From Planctomycetota bacterium (GTDB taxonomy: Bacteria; Planctomycetota; SZUA-567), in assembly GCA_031269935.1 (NCBI GenBank), contig JAISYL010000167.1:1-63942 (forward strand): a stretch of 63,942 nucleotides of DNA, in the 5' to 3' direction. Numbering within the stretch: the first letter of the stretch is position 1; every line of letters begins with the position of its first letter. Positions 9,973 to 19,385 of this stretch are shown here, one piece after another. The notes beneath the pieces were generated by a model. That model made no database searches. It was given only the letters and a program-made list of their open reading frames with translations, and was not told where the DNA came from. Both the position numbers and the translations under genes were made by a program.

Positions 9973-10008
9973 CGGGGAGGCCTTCCCGATTACGCTGAAG
10001 GAGGCAAA

Positions 10009-10230
10009 ATGAGCATCCATTCGTCTTTCCGGAGCGGCGGTTCGGCCGCCAGGCACCGCAATGTCCTCACCCGCCTGGAGCGGTTGGAGAGGCTGGAAGA
10101 GGCCAAACGCTGGGACGCGGCGGGAAACGGCCTCTTCGGCTTGCCCAAGGTGAGATCCATCAAGATCGCCATGAAGAAGAAAAAGAAGAAGGAGGAGGGC
10201 GCCGAGGAAGAGGCGGCGGCCAAGAAATGA
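10009..10230 (+). CDS. Small basic protein, resembles the TIGR04137 small basic protein family
   Basis: MSIHSSFRSGGSAARHRNVLTRLERLERLEEAKRWDAAGNGLFGLPKVRSIKI + Lys-rich tail; RBS GGAGG upstream. Confidence 0.7.
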   Translation: MSIHSSFRSGGSAARHRNVLTRLERLERLEEAKRWDAAGNGLFGLPKVRSIKIAMKKKKKKEEGAEEEAAAKK

Positions 10231-10289
10231 TCCGCTTTCGGGGGGGGGCTCCCCGGCGTTTCGCCAAGACGCCGCCGGGAAGGGGCGAA

Positions 10290-11435
10290 ATGCCCTGCCG
10301 GCGGGGATGCCCCAAGGGGAATCGTCCCGTGACTAGACTCGCCCAGCGCGTTTTCAACACCGAAGCGTCGGGAATCCGCCGGATTTTCGATTTGGCCGCC
10401 AATCTGAGGGATCCGGTCAACCTGTCCATCGGCCAGCCGGATTTCGATGTGCCCGAGCCCCTGAGGGAACGGGCCGTTTCGGCCATCCGGGCCGGCCGGA
10501 ACGCCTATACCCAAACCCAGGGGGGGAGGGAGCTTCGGGCCGCCCTTCTCGCCGGACCCTTGAAGGATTACGGGGAAAGGGAGGTGTTGGTTACCGGCGC
10601 GGTGTCCGGGGGGTTGATTCTGGCCTACATGGCGCTCCTGAATCCGGGCGACGAAATCATGCTCCCCGATCCCTATTTCGTCATGTACAAACAACTGGCG
10701 TTGATGTTCGACGCCAAACCGATTTTTTACGATTGTTATCCCGACTGGCGGTTCGACGGGGAGAGGCTGGCGGCCGGGATCACCACCCGGTGCAAGGCCA
10801 TTCTCATCGGCTCTCCCGCCAACCCCACCGGGGCGGTTCATTCCCGCGAGGAGTTGGCGGCGGCGGCCCGGCTGGCCGAGCGCCACGATTTGGCGATTCT
10901 GGCGGACGAGACTTACGAGAGCTACTGCTATGAGGGGCCGCCGGCGAGAATGCGGGAGTTTTGTCCCCGCCGGACGGTCACCCTGGGCGGTTTTTCCAAG
11001 AGCCATGCCATGACCGGCTGGCGGGTGGGCTGGGCGGCGGGGCCGGAGGATCTGATCCAGGCCATGACCAAGTTCCAGCAGTTCAGTTTCGTCTGCGCCC
11101 CCTCCCCCCTGCAAATCGGGGCGGCGGCGGCGATCGGCTTCGACATGTCCGGCCGGATCGGGGAATACCGGGCCAAGCGCGATCTGATTTATCGGGGCCT
11201 GGTGGACGCCGGCTTCGAGGTGGTAAGGCCGGGAGGCGCCTTTTACATCTTTCCCCGCGCTCCCCGGGGAACCGGCGGGGAATTCGCCGAGGAATGTGTC
11301 CGCAACAATCTCCTGGTCATACCGGGCAACTGTTTTTCCGAGCGCGACACGCATTTCCGCATTTCCTACGCCGCCCGGGACGAAACCATACGCCGGGGAT
11401 TGAGGATACTCGGCGAGTTGGCTGGAAGGGGATAA
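10290..11435 (+). CDS. Pyridoxal phosphate-dependent aminotransferase (class I/II)
   Basis: 'NLSIGQPDFDVPEPL', 'GSPANPTGAVHSREEL', 'GGFSKSHAMTGWRVGW'; start uncertain. Confidence 0.9.
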   Translation: MPCRRGCPKGNRPVTRLAQRVFNTEASGIRRIFDLAANLRDPVNLSIGQPDFDVPEPLRERAVSAIRAGRNAYTQTQGGRELRAALLAGPLKDYGEREVLVTGAVSGGLILAYMALLNPGDEIMLPDPYFVMYKQLALMFDAKPIFYDCYPDWRFDGERLAAGITTRCKAILIGSPANPTGAVHSREELAAAARLAERHDLAILADETYESYCYEGPPARMREFCPRRTVTLGGFSKSHAMTGWRVGWAAGPEDLIQAMTKFQQFSFVCAPSPLQIGAAAAIGFDMSGRIGEYRAKRDLIYRGLVDAGFEVVRPGGAFYIFPRAPRGTGGEFAEECVRNNLLVIPGNCFSERDTHFRISYAARDETIRRGLRILGELAGRG

Positions 11436-11440
11436 GGGCC

Positions 11441-12937
11441 ATGCCGGAAAGCACCATGCAGAAAATCGTCAGCCTGGCCAAGCGGCGGGGATTCATCTTC
11501 CAGTCCTCGGAGATTTACGGCGGGCTCAAGGCCTGCTATGATTACGGCCCGCTCGGGGTGGAACTCAAGCGTAATATCAAGGACGCCTGGTGGCGGGACA
11601 TGGTTCATCGCCGGGACGACGTGGTCGGCCTGGACTGTTCCATCATCATGCATCCGGACGTCTGGAGGGCCTCGGGCCACCTGGCCGGCTTTTCCGATCC
11701 CCTGGTGGATTGCCGCAACTGCAAGGAGCGCTTCCGGGCCGACAAGGCGCCCCGGGCGGTTCCCGGTTCCGCCCTGGTCTGCCGCGAGGGCGGGAAAAGG
11801 GACGGGAGGAAACTCGCGGGTACGGTCGGTCCGGCCGGCTACGTCTGCCCGGTGTGCGGTTCCGGCGATCTTTCGCCCGAACGCCAGTTCAATCTGATGT
11901 TCCGCACTTCCCTGGGGCCGGTCGACCCCGTCCAGGAGATTCTCGACGCCCTGGATTCCCTCGTTGAACTGGAACCGTCCAAGCGGAAGGAGAGGCTGGC
12001 CGGGATCGTCGACCGGACGGCGGTCTACCTGCGGCCGGAAACCGCCCAGGGGATGTTCGTCAATTTCCTCAATGTCCTCAACTCCGCCCGGGTCAAGCCG
12101 CCTTTCGGGGTGGCTCAATGCGGGAAATCCTATCGAAACGAAATCACCACCTCCAACCTTACCTTCCGTACCTGCGAATTCGAGCAGATGGAAATGGAAT
12201 TCTTTGTGGAGCCCGGCACGGACGAGCATTGGTTCGACTATTGGTCGCGCGCCAGATTCGCCTGGTACCAATCCCTCGGGATGAGGGCGGAAAAGCTGCG
12301 CTTGCGCCGCCACGAGAAGGAGGAGCTGGCCCATTACGCCAAGGCCTGCGTCGACGTGGAATATTTTTTCCCCTTCGAAAATCCGGAAGGCGAGGGAGAA
12401 TGGGGGGAATTGGAGGGGATAGCCAACCGTACCGACTACGATCTCCGGAGGCATTCGGAGCGTTCCCGGAAGGATCTTTCCTATTTCGAGGCCGAAACCC
12501 GCAAGCGCTACGTGCCCTACGTCATTGAACCGGCGGCCGGGGCGGATCGGGCCGCCCTCGCCTTTCTTTGCGACGCCTACGCCGAGGAGATGGTGGAGGG
12601 TGAGATCCGTACCGTTCTCCGCTTCCATCCCCGCCTGGCGCCCATCAAGGTGGGAGTCCTTCCCTTGGTCAGGAAGGACGGCCTGCCGGAGAAGGCCGGG
12701 GAAATAATGCGGGAACTGATGGCCGCCGGCATCAACGCGTTCTACGACGAATCCGGGGCCGTCGGCCGGCGTTACCGCCGCCTGGACGAGGCGGGAACCC
12801 CCTGGTGCGTCACCACGGACGCCGAGACCAACGCCAACGGTTCCGTCACCGTCCGGGAGCGGGACAGCATGAGGCAGACGCGGGTGCCGATGACCGGCTT
12901 GGCCGAACATTTTCGGAGGCTTCTGGGCGGGGGATGA
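11441..12937 (+). CDS. glyQS: Glycyl-tRNA synthetase
   Basis: 'GFIFQSSEIYGGLKACYDYGPLGVELKRNIKDAWWRDMV', 'YLRPETAQGMFVNF', 'FRTCEFEQMEMEFF'. Confidence 0.96.
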   Translation: MPESTMQKIVSLAKRRGFIFQSSEIYGGLKACYDYGPLGVELKRNIKDAWWRDMVHRRDDVVGLDCSIIMHPDVWRASGHLAGFSDPLVDCRNCKERFRADKAPRAVPGSALVCREGGKRDGRKLAGTVGPAGYVCPVCGSGDLSPERQFNLMFRTSLGPVDPVQEILDALDSLVELEPSKRKERLAGIVDRTAVYLRPETAQGMFVNFLNVLNSARVKPPFGVAQCGKSYRNEITTSNLTFRTCEFEQMEMEFFVEPGTDEHWFDYWSRARFAWYQSLGMRAEKLRLRRHEKEELAHYAKACVDVEYFFPFENPEGEGEWGELEGIANRTDYDLRRHSERSRKDLSYFEAETRKRYVPYVIEPAAGADRAALAFLCDAYAEEMVEGEIRTVLRFHPRLAPIKVGVLPLVRKDGLPEKAGEIMRELMAAGINAFYDESGAVGRRYRRLDEAGTPWCVTTDAETNANGSVTVRERDSMRQTRVPMTGLAEHFRRLLGGG

Positions 12938-13056
12938 GGCGCCGGGACTTGCCGGAATTCCGGCCGCGGCGGGTCTTCGCCCGCGGGGGGCGGAATGCAA
13001 GGCGGCTTCGGGGGGCCGGGTCCGGTCGGGCGTTTTCAGGAAAACGAGGAGGATTT

Positions 13057-13200
13057 ATGGAGTACAAGATCCGCTATATCCGGAATCGGAAGGAGCGCAA
13101 AATCAAGAACCGCGAGGCGGCGGGATATGTCCGAATCAAGACGCGCGGGCGCAAGCGCTGGGTTAAAAAGATCGCCGTGGAGGCGGAGAAAAAGAATTGA
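13057..13200 (+). CDS. Small basic hypothetical protein (47 aa)
   Basis: MEYKIRYIRNRKERKIKNREAAGYVRIKTRGRKRWVKKIAVEAEKKN with upstream GAGGAGGATTT RBS. Confidence 0.6.
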   Translation: MEYKIRYIRNRKERKIKNREAAGYVRIKTRGRKRWVKKIAVEAEKKN

Positions 13201-13278
13201 TTCGTCCGGATTACGGAGGCGCCGGGAGGCGGCGGGCCGGACCGATTTCGCCGTTCCGGGCCGGGAGAGCGAATTCGC

Positions 13279-13641
13279 ATGACACAGGATAGCGGCGGAA
13301 CCGTCGACGGCAAGGTTGACGTCAACAACCTTTACCGGCAGGAAACCTACACCGATCTAGGCCTGGGTTCGATTCAGAGCCTCCGGCCGATAACCGCCGA
13401 GGGCGATCCGGATCCCTCCCGCAAGGTCATTTTCATGGGATCGGCCCAGATTATGACCCCCCACGGCCCCATCCCGGTCCAGTGCGAGATTGACGCCGAC
13501 AATCTCCGGGCCGCCTGCGCTGCCTTTCCCGGGGCGATCAAGGGGGCGGTGAACGAGCTGCTCCAGGAGGTCCGGCAGATTGAACGGGAGCGCCAGGGCG
13601 GCATCGTCATCCCCCGGGGCGGCAAGCTGGAGCTTCCTTGA
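13279..13641 (+). CDS. Conserved hypothetical protein
   Basis: 120-aa ORF in operon context between 47-aa ORF and DHH gene; codon phase consistent with neighbours. Confidence 0.7.
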   Translation: MTQDSGGTVDGKVDVNNLYRQETYTDLGLGSIQSLRPITAEGDPDPSRKVIFMGSAQIMTPHGPIPVQCEIDADNLRAACAAFPGAIKGAVNELLQEVRQIERERQGGIVIPRGGKLELP

Positions 13642-13654
13642 GGAAGAAGGCGGG

Positions 13655-14668
13655 ATGGCGCTGACCGGGATACTCTCCCTCCTCCGGTCGCCGGGGCTGT
13701 CCCGGGTGGCCCTGAGCGGGCATGAACGGCCGGACGGGGACAGCTTGGGCGCCTGCCTGGGCCTCATCGAGATTTTCCATTCCCTGGGCCGCCCCGCCCG
13801 CCTGGTCAACCCCGGCCCCATTCCCGAAAAATACCGTTTCCTGCTTCGGCCGGGTTGCCTGGCCGAACACGGAGAGCCCGGCTGGTGGCGGGAGTACGAT
13901 CTGTTCGGCGCCCTGGACTGCGAGGCCGGGCGTTTGCCGGAGGCCAATCGCGAGGCGGCGAATCGCCTTCCCGTCTTCAATATCGATCATCATGTTTCCA
14001 ATCCCGGTTTCGGCCGGGCCTTTTGGGTGGAGCCGGCCGCCAGTTCCACCAGCGAAATGCTGGTTCGCCTGATCGGGGCGGCGGGCTGGGAATTGACCCG
14101 GGAAGCGGCCCAGGCCCTGTGGACCGGCATAGTCACCGACACCGGGCGCTTTTCCCAGGAGAACGCCACCGCCGGCGCCCTTGAGGCCGCCCGGATATGT
14201 TTGTTGGCGGGGGCGGATCCGGTGCTGAGCGAGGTCAAGGTCAACCAGTCCGCCAGCCTGGGCGAGCGCCGGCTGCAGGGCCGGGCGCTGGAGCGCCTGC
14301 GGCTGCTGGCCGGGGGGAGGCTGGCCGCGTCCTGGGTGGAGCCGGCCGATTTCCGGGCCGCCGGGCTGCCGGGGGACGTCTCCTACGACCTGATCAATTG
14401 CCTGGGCGGAATCGCCGGGGTTGAAGCCTGGGTTCTTTTCACCGATCCCGGTCCCGCCGCTCCCGGGATAAAGGTCTCCCTCCGGACCCTGGCGCCCCAC
14501 GACGCCGTTCGCCTGGTCCGCCGCTTCGGCGGCGGCGGGCACAGGCGCGCCGCCGGCTGCCAAATCCTGGACGGGCTGGCGGCGGCCAGGGACCGGTTCA
14601 TAGCCGCCGCCCTGGAGGAGTTCTTCCCCCCGGACGGCCATGGGGACGGCGGCATTCCCCCGCCTTGA
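13655..14668 (+). CDS. DHH family phosphoesterase (NrnA-like)
   Basis: 'SGHERPDGDSLGACLGL', 'NIDHHVSN', 'DTGRFSQENAT', 'GGGGHRRAAG'. Confidence 0.92.
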   Translation: MALTGILSLLRSPGLSRVALSGHERPDGDSLGACLGLIEIFHSLGRPARLVNPGPIPEKYRFLLRPGCLAEHGEPGWWREYDLFGALDCEAGRLPEANREAANRLPVFNIDHHVSNPGFGRAFWVEPAASSTSEMLVRLIGAAGWELTREAAQALWTGIVTDTGRFSQENATAGALEAARICLLAGADPVLSEVKVNQSASLGERRLQGRALERLRLLAGGRLAASWVEPADFRAAGLPGDVSYDLINCLGGIAGVEAWVLFTDPGPAAPGIKVSLRTLAPHDAVRLVRRFGGGGHRRAAGCQILDGLAAARDRFIAAALEEFFPPDGHGDGGIPPP

Positions 14669-14682
14669 TGAAAAGCCGCCTA

Positions 14683-14828
14683 AGGGTCTGTCCATAAATA
14701 ACTTATACATGTTTAGACAAGGAATCTAGTCGCGGAGGTAAATTTTCGCCCGTGGTTGGGCGAAAATTTACGAGAGCGACGTTGGTGACGCGATATAACC
14801 ATGTATAAGTTACTTATGGACGAGCCCT
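14683..14828 (+). repeat. Nested-palindrome element, family A, copy 1
   Basis: AGGGTCTGTCCATAAATAACTTATACATGTTTAGACAAGG...GGTAAATTTTCGCCC gtggtt GGGCGAAAATTTAC...CCATGTATAAGTTACTTATGGACGAGCCCT. Confidence 0.9.
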
Positions 14829-15555
14829 AAAGGTAGGGCCGTTCCGGCCTTTTGACCGGCCTGAGTTCGGGTTCCTCCAAAATCGGAATCTTCTGGCCCT
14901 GGATCCGGCGGATGGCGAATTTTCCGGTCACCCTGGCCCAGGCGTTTTCCTCAAGGGAGGCGCTTTCCGGCAAATCCACCACCAGGGCCAGGGGAATCGC
15001 GTCGGCGGCGCAGCAGGTCATGGCGAACCTGAACAACACCGGACAGTTGCGGCCCATCAATTCGGCGACCTGACGGTTGTCGGTCGTCAGCATTCCCACC
15101 ACGGCCAGCCGCCGGCCCGCATACAGATAGGGATTCTCAAAAATTTTGTCCATCGGCACTTCGGAAACCGGCTGGTTCGAAAATCCGGTCCCCGGCGGGG
15201 TTCCGGCCGCCGGGCCGTCCCCTTCGCCGGTTGATAAGCCGCCGATGAACCGGGTATTGAAGGCGTCCGACTCCAAAACCATCCCCTCGGCCCGCCAAAT
15301 GCCGTACAATGGCAGCAGCAGCAGCAAGGCTCCGGCCGCTTCCCGCAGGACGATGCCGCCGGACGGGGGTTCGCCAATCCTGGAGCAGGTGAAGAGAATC
15401 AGGATTACCGCGGCCGGCCACAGGACATGGAAAAATTCCGGGATGAGGAACATTTCGAACCGGCCGCCGGACAGGAGCCCCAGTATCGCCAGGAGCCATA
15501 CCAGGCACACCGTGAATTTATGCCACCGGCCAAAAAAGCGGAGAATGCCAGGCAT
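14827..15555 (-). CDS. TIGR03943 (DUF1980)-like membrane protein
   Basis: MPGILRFFGRWHKFTVCLVWLLAILGLLSGG...; C-terminal 'FRFAMTCCAADAIPLALVV...WARVTGKF'; partner of adjacent permease. Confidence 0.75.
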   Translation of the reverse strand: MPGILRFFGRWHKFTVCLVWLLAILGLLSGGRFEMFLIPEFFHVLWPAAVILILFTCSRIGEPPSGGIVLREAAGALLLLLPLYGIWRAEGMVLESDAFNTRFIGGLSTGEGDGPAAGTPPGTGFSNQPVSEVPMDKIFENPYLYAGRRLAVVGMLTTDNRQVAELMGRNCPVLFRFAMTCCAADAIPLALVVDLPESASLEENAWARVTGKFAIRRIQGQKIPILEEPELRPVKRPERPYL

Positions 15556-15593
15556 GTGCGATTTCCTCCCTTTCCAAAGTCCGTCCCGCCGTT

Positions 15594-16661
15594 TCAGTTC
15601 GCCCTCACCAGCAGATGAATCAACAGCGAGGCGGCGAACACCGTCGCCGGAATCAGGGTGGCCAGCAGAAAGATCGCCCGGCGGCGAAAAATGCCCCGAT
15701 ACATCAGGAGAAGCTTCAGGTCGAACATGGGCCCGATCAGCATGAAGGCCATCTGGGCCGCCAGGGGGACGTAACCGGTGAAGGAGGCGGCGATGAAGGC
15801 GTCGGCCTCCGAGCAAAGGTTGAGCAAGACCGCCAGCGCCATCATGGCCAGGTTCGAAAGAAGCGGGGAGGAGGAAAGGGCGACGAAGGCGGCGCGCTCG
15901 ACATGGGTTTGCGCCAGGGCGGCGATGAAGGAGCCGGCCACCAGGAAGGGGGCGGTGGCCATGAAATCGTCTTGCGCATGCCGGACGGCGGCGCGAATTC
16001 CCTCCAAAATAAGGGAAGTCTTTCGAACCATCCCCCGGGCGGGGGCGGGATGATGATGGTGATGGTGATGTCCGCAATCGCCGCCGTCCCCGGAATCGGA
16101 GGATGGCGGAACCGGGCCGCCGGGTTCGACAATTCCGCCGTCGCCTAGGATTCTTCCCGCGAGGAAGGCCACGACCACGGCCGTCAGATAGCCCCAAACG
16201 GCCCGGGAAGCCGCCACCTGCCAATTGAACCGATAGGCCAGGCCGGTCGAGACAAACACCACCGGGTTCACTATCGGCCCCCCCAGGAGGTAGGCTATGG
16301 CCGCCGCCGCCGGCAAACCCTTGCCGATCAGGCGCCGCACCACCGGCACCACCGCGCATTCGCAGACCGGGAATATCAAGCCGAGGGCGGAGGCGGTGCA
16401 GATGGCGTGAAACTTGTTGGCCGGCAGGAGGGAGGTCATCCGGTCATGGGTCAAGAAAACCTCGATCAGCCCGCCCACCAAGGTGCCCAGCAACATGAAG
16501 GGGATCGCCTCCAGGAGGATGCTGGCGAAAATGATGAAGAAGGTCCGGGTGGAGGCGGAGTCGGGGTTGAGCCCCGGATAAACGACTATCAGGAGGGCGA
16601 CTAGGAGCCAGAACCAGGTCATCCATTCGACCCGGCCGCTGGCGGACGCGGATTCAGGCAT
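15594..16661 (-). CDS. Permease (DUF318/YraQ-like) with His-rich loop
   Basis: 'GLIFPVCECAVVPVVRRLIGKGLPAAAAIAYLLGGPIVNPVVFVST', loop 'CGHHHHHHHPAP'. Confidence 0.85.
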   Translation of the reverse strand: MPESASASGRVEWMTWFWLLVALLIVVYPGLNPDSASTRTFFIIFASILLEAIPFMLLGTLVGGLIEVFLTHDRMTSLLPANKFHAICTASALGLIFPVCECAVVPVVRRLIGKGLPAAAAIAYLLGGPIVNPVVFVSTGLAYRFNWQVAASRAVWGYLTAVVVAFLAGRILGDGGIVEPGGPVPPSSDSGDGGDCGHHHHHHHPAPARGMVRKTSLILEGIRAAVRHAQDDFMATAPFLVAGSFIAALAQTHVERAAFVALSSSPLLSNLAMMALAVLLNLCSEADAFIAASFTGYVPLAAQMAFMLIGPMFDLKLLLMYRGIFRRRAIFLLATLIPATVFAASLLIHLLVRAN

Positions 16662-17529
16662 GCTTGCGCGCTCCCCGTAAAAGGATCGGCAAAAGGGACA
16701 ATCCGAACCAGATCAGCGCCGCCAGGACAATCGTGGCCCCGGTGGCGGTTCCCGCCCAATCCTGGGCGGAAACCGCCAGGCCGGCCACGGACGAGGAAAG
16801 GCTGATCAACAATGCCCACCAGAACATGCCGCCGGCGGAGGCGGCCAGATTGCGGGCGGCGGCGGCCGGCACCACCAGCATGGCGGTGACCAGGAACACC
16901 CCCACCGACCAGACCGAAAAAATGGCGGTGAAGGACAGAAGCCCGGCGAAAATGTATTGCCAGGCCCCGACCTTCACTCCATGCGCCCCGGCCAGCACCG
17001 GATCCAGGCCGAGGTAGAGCATCCGGTTGTAGGCGAAATATTGGAACGCCAGGGTGATCGGCAAGGCCGCCGCCAGCACGAAAATTTCCGAATCGCCGAT
17101 GGTGAGAATGTCCCCGTAAAGGAAAGCCTGGACGCTCCTGGCGATGGCGCGATCCCGGCTGGCGGCCGCCAAGCCGGCCGCCACCACCCCGGAAAAGAAA
17201 ACCCCAATCACCGAATCGCCGGAAAGCCGGATTCGGCGATGGCAAAAAGTGACGCCCAACCCGATTAGCAGGGCCAAAACAATGGCGCTGAACCGGGGAT
17301 TGACCGCCAGGGTCAGGCCCAAGGCCACCCCGGCGAAGGCGGAATGGCTGATGGCGTCGGAAAAGAAGGCCATGCGGAGGTTAACCACCTGCACCCCCAT
17401 CGCCGCCGTCATGGGCGAAAGCAGGAGCAGGCCCAGCAGGGACTGGCGCATGAAGCGCGGCTGGAGAAACTCGAAGGGGAGAAGCGTCCCCATGGCCCGG
17501 TAGACGTCCGCGAGATCAGGCACTTTCAC
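16654..17529 (-). CDS. znuB: Metal (zinc) ABC transporter permease
   Basis: ABC-3 permease: 'MRQSLLGLLLLSPMTAAMGVQVVNLRMAFFSDAISHSAFAGVALGL'; GTG start inferred. Confidence 0.85.
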   Translation of the reverse strand: MKVPDLADVYRAMGTLLPFEFLQPRFMRQSLLGLLLLSPMTAAMGVQVVNLRMAFFSDAISHSAFAGVALGLTLAVNPRFSAIVLALLIGLGVTFCHRRIRLSGDSVIGVFFSGVVAAGLAAASRDRAIARSVQAFLYGDILTIGDSEIFVLAAALPITLAFQYFAYNRMLYLGLDPVLAGAHGVKVGAWQYIFAGLLSFTAIFSVWSVGVFLVTAMLVVPAAAARNLAASAGGMFWWALLISLSSSVAGLAVSAQDWAGTATGATIVLAALIWFGLSLLPILLRGARKHA

Positions 17530-18268
17530 TCCTCGCCTTCGGTTCGGCCAGGGAAATGCCGGGGAAAAAGGCCGCCAGGTCGCCGGAAGCGTCAAGCGCC
17601 TCCGGCGTTCCCGCGGCCAACACCTTCCGATCCAGGCAAATCAGGTGATCCGCCAGGGCGAGAACGGTGGCGAGATCGTGGCTTATCATCACCTGGGCGA
17701 ATCCCATTTCCCGCCGGAAACGTTCCAGAAGCCGGATCAATTCATTGCGGTTGACCGGATCGGTGGCCGAAACCGCTTCGTCGAGCAGAAGCACTTCCGG
17801 CTTGCGCTCCAAAGCCGCCGCCAGCAGCAAACGCTGCAATTCGCCCCCGGATAGGTCCCCGATCCGGCGATCCCGGCAATACTCGAGATTAACCAGCGAC
17901 AATGTACGCTCGATCCGGGCGCGTTCCCCTTTTCCGGCCCGGAGCCACAAGGGCGAACGGCTTTCCCCCAAGCGGATGAATTCGCCCGCCGTCAAGGGCA
18001 GTTCGCGGTCGAAATCGAGGCGTTGAGGGACATAACCGAAACGGGGGGCGCCTCTCCGGCCGGGAAAGCCTATTTCGCCCCGGTGGGGAACGTACCCCAG
18101 CATGGCCAGGAGCAGGGTGGTTTTCCCGGCTCCGTTCGGCCCTACCACGGCGGTGCAACCGCCCCGGGGAATGACGGCCGTCACCCGATCCAGGATCAGG
18201 TTGCGGTCCAAAACCACGGTGACGTTTGAAAACGTCACCGTGGCGTTGACAATGTCCGGAGGGTTCAT
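17516..18268 (-). CDS. znuC: Metal (zinc) ABC transporter ATP-binding protein
   Basis: Walker A 'VVGPNGAGKTTLLLAMLG', signature 'LSGGELQRLLLAAAL', Walker B 'LLLDEAVS'. Confidence 0.9.
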   Translation of the reverse strand: MNPPDIVNATVTFSNVTVVLDRNLILDRVTAVIPRGGCTAVVGPNGAGKTTLLLAMLGYVPHRGEIGFPGRRGAPRFGYVPQRLDFDRELPLTAGEFIRLGESRSPLWLRAGKGERARIERTLSLVNLEYCRDRRIGDLSGGELQRLLLAAALERKPEVLLLDEAVSATDPVNRNELIRLLERFRREMGFAQVMISHDLATVLALADHLICLDRKVLAAGTPEALDASGDLAAFFPGISLAEPKARSESA

Positions 18269-19266
18269 TTGGTTCCCAGGGCCTCGGCGATGGTCGCCAG
18301 ATTCGTTCTCATGACGGTTTCGAAATAGTCGATCGGCGCCTCCTCGGGTCCGGAGGCGGCCGGATCCAGAAGGAACACGCCGATTCCGGTTTCGGCCGAA
18401 ACCAGCCGCCCGGTGCGATCGGAATACTGGGGTTCGATGAAAATGGCGCCCGGCTTTTCCCTTCGGATGGTTTCCAGCAGGGCCAGAATTCCCGAGGCGG
18501 AAGGTTCGATTCCATGCGGCTGCAGGACGCCGACGACGGCCAGTCCCATGTCCCTGGCCAAATAATCGAAGGCGCCGTGCGGCTCCACTATCCGGTTGTT
18601 GGCCAGTCTCCTCCCCAAATCGGCGGCTTCCCTGGACAGGCTGTCCATCGTCAGGCGATAGCGCCGGGCGTTATCCGCATACAGGCCGGCGCGAGGGGGA
18701 TCCAAGCGGGCCAATTCCGCCGCGATGTTCTCCCCCATCCGGGCCGACAGGGACGGGCTGACGAAAAGGTGCGAGTTGATCCCCTCGTGGACATGGGCGT
18801 GTTCCGCCTCCTCCCCCTCATGATCCTCTTCGTCCCCATGCCCGTCTTCCGCCTCATCCTCGTGATCCTCGTCGTGCTCCTCCCCCTCATAGGGCAAAAG
18901 ATCCTCGATTCCGGCGGAACTGTCAATCATAATCAGGCGGTTGTTCGCCTTTTCCACCGGGGAACCGAGAAATTCCTCCAGGCCAAGCCCATTGACGATC
19001 AAGGCGTCGGCGGCTTCAAGTTTTTTCATGTCGTCCGGCGTCAAGGTATAGTCGTGGGGGCAGCCCATGGGGGCCGGGATCATCAATTCAACTTCGGCGC
19101 CGGCGCTTCCCAGGGCGATGTTTCGAGTGATTTGATAGACGGGAAAGGTGGTGCAAAGAAGCTTTATCCGCTTGTCCGGCTCGGCCCCGCGCAGGACCGG
19201 GAACAGGCAGACGGCCAGGCCTAGCAACCAGGGCGAACACGGGCCCGTTTTCCTTGATTTCAGCAT
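18265..19266 (-). CDS. znuA: Zinc ABC transporter substrate-binding protein
   Basis: Signal peptide; His/Asp/Glu-rich loop 'EGEEHDEDHEDEAEDGHGDEEDHEGEEAEHAHVHEGINSHLFVSP'. Confidence 0.92.
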   Translation of the reverse strand: MLKSRKTGPCSPWLLGLAVCLFPVLRGAEPDKRIKLLCTTFPVYQITRNIALGSAGAEVELMIPAPMGCPHDYTLTPDDMKKLEAADALIVNGLGLEEFLGSPVEKANNRLIMIDSSAGIEDLLPYEGEEHDEDHEDEAEDGHGDEEDHEGEEAEHAHVHEGINSHLFVSPSLSARMGENIAAELARLDPPRAGLYADNARRYRLTMDSLSREAADLGRRLANNRIVEPHGAFDYLARDMGLAVVGVLQPHGIEPSASGILALLETIRREKPGAIFIEPQYSDRTGRLVSAETGIGVFLLDPAASGPEEAPIDYFETVMRTNLATIAEALGTK

Positions 19267-19289
19267 GTTTTATCCTTCGTTATCCAATT

Positions 19290-19305
19290 GTCGATTCGAA
19301 TCGAC
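19290..19305. promoter_or_regulatory. Perfect 16-bp palindrome upstream of znuA (candidate operator)
   Basis: GTCGATTCGAATCGAC in the intergenic region 24-39 bp upstream of the znuA start. Confidence 0.4.
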
Positions 19306-19385
19306 GTCCTCCGGATCGGCGGCAACGGCCGGAATTCCGGACTATTCGGACGTCAAATTGCCGGGATGATCGCCAAACGGGAAAA

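Noticed and set aside
11366-13000. 544-aa minus-strand ORF opposite glyQS
   Set aside because: Antisense shadow of a well-supported GlyRS gene.
16051-16071. Trinucleotide tract TGATGATGGTGATGGTGATG
   Set aside because: Explained by the His-rich loop of the permease; not a separate repeat or CRISPR.
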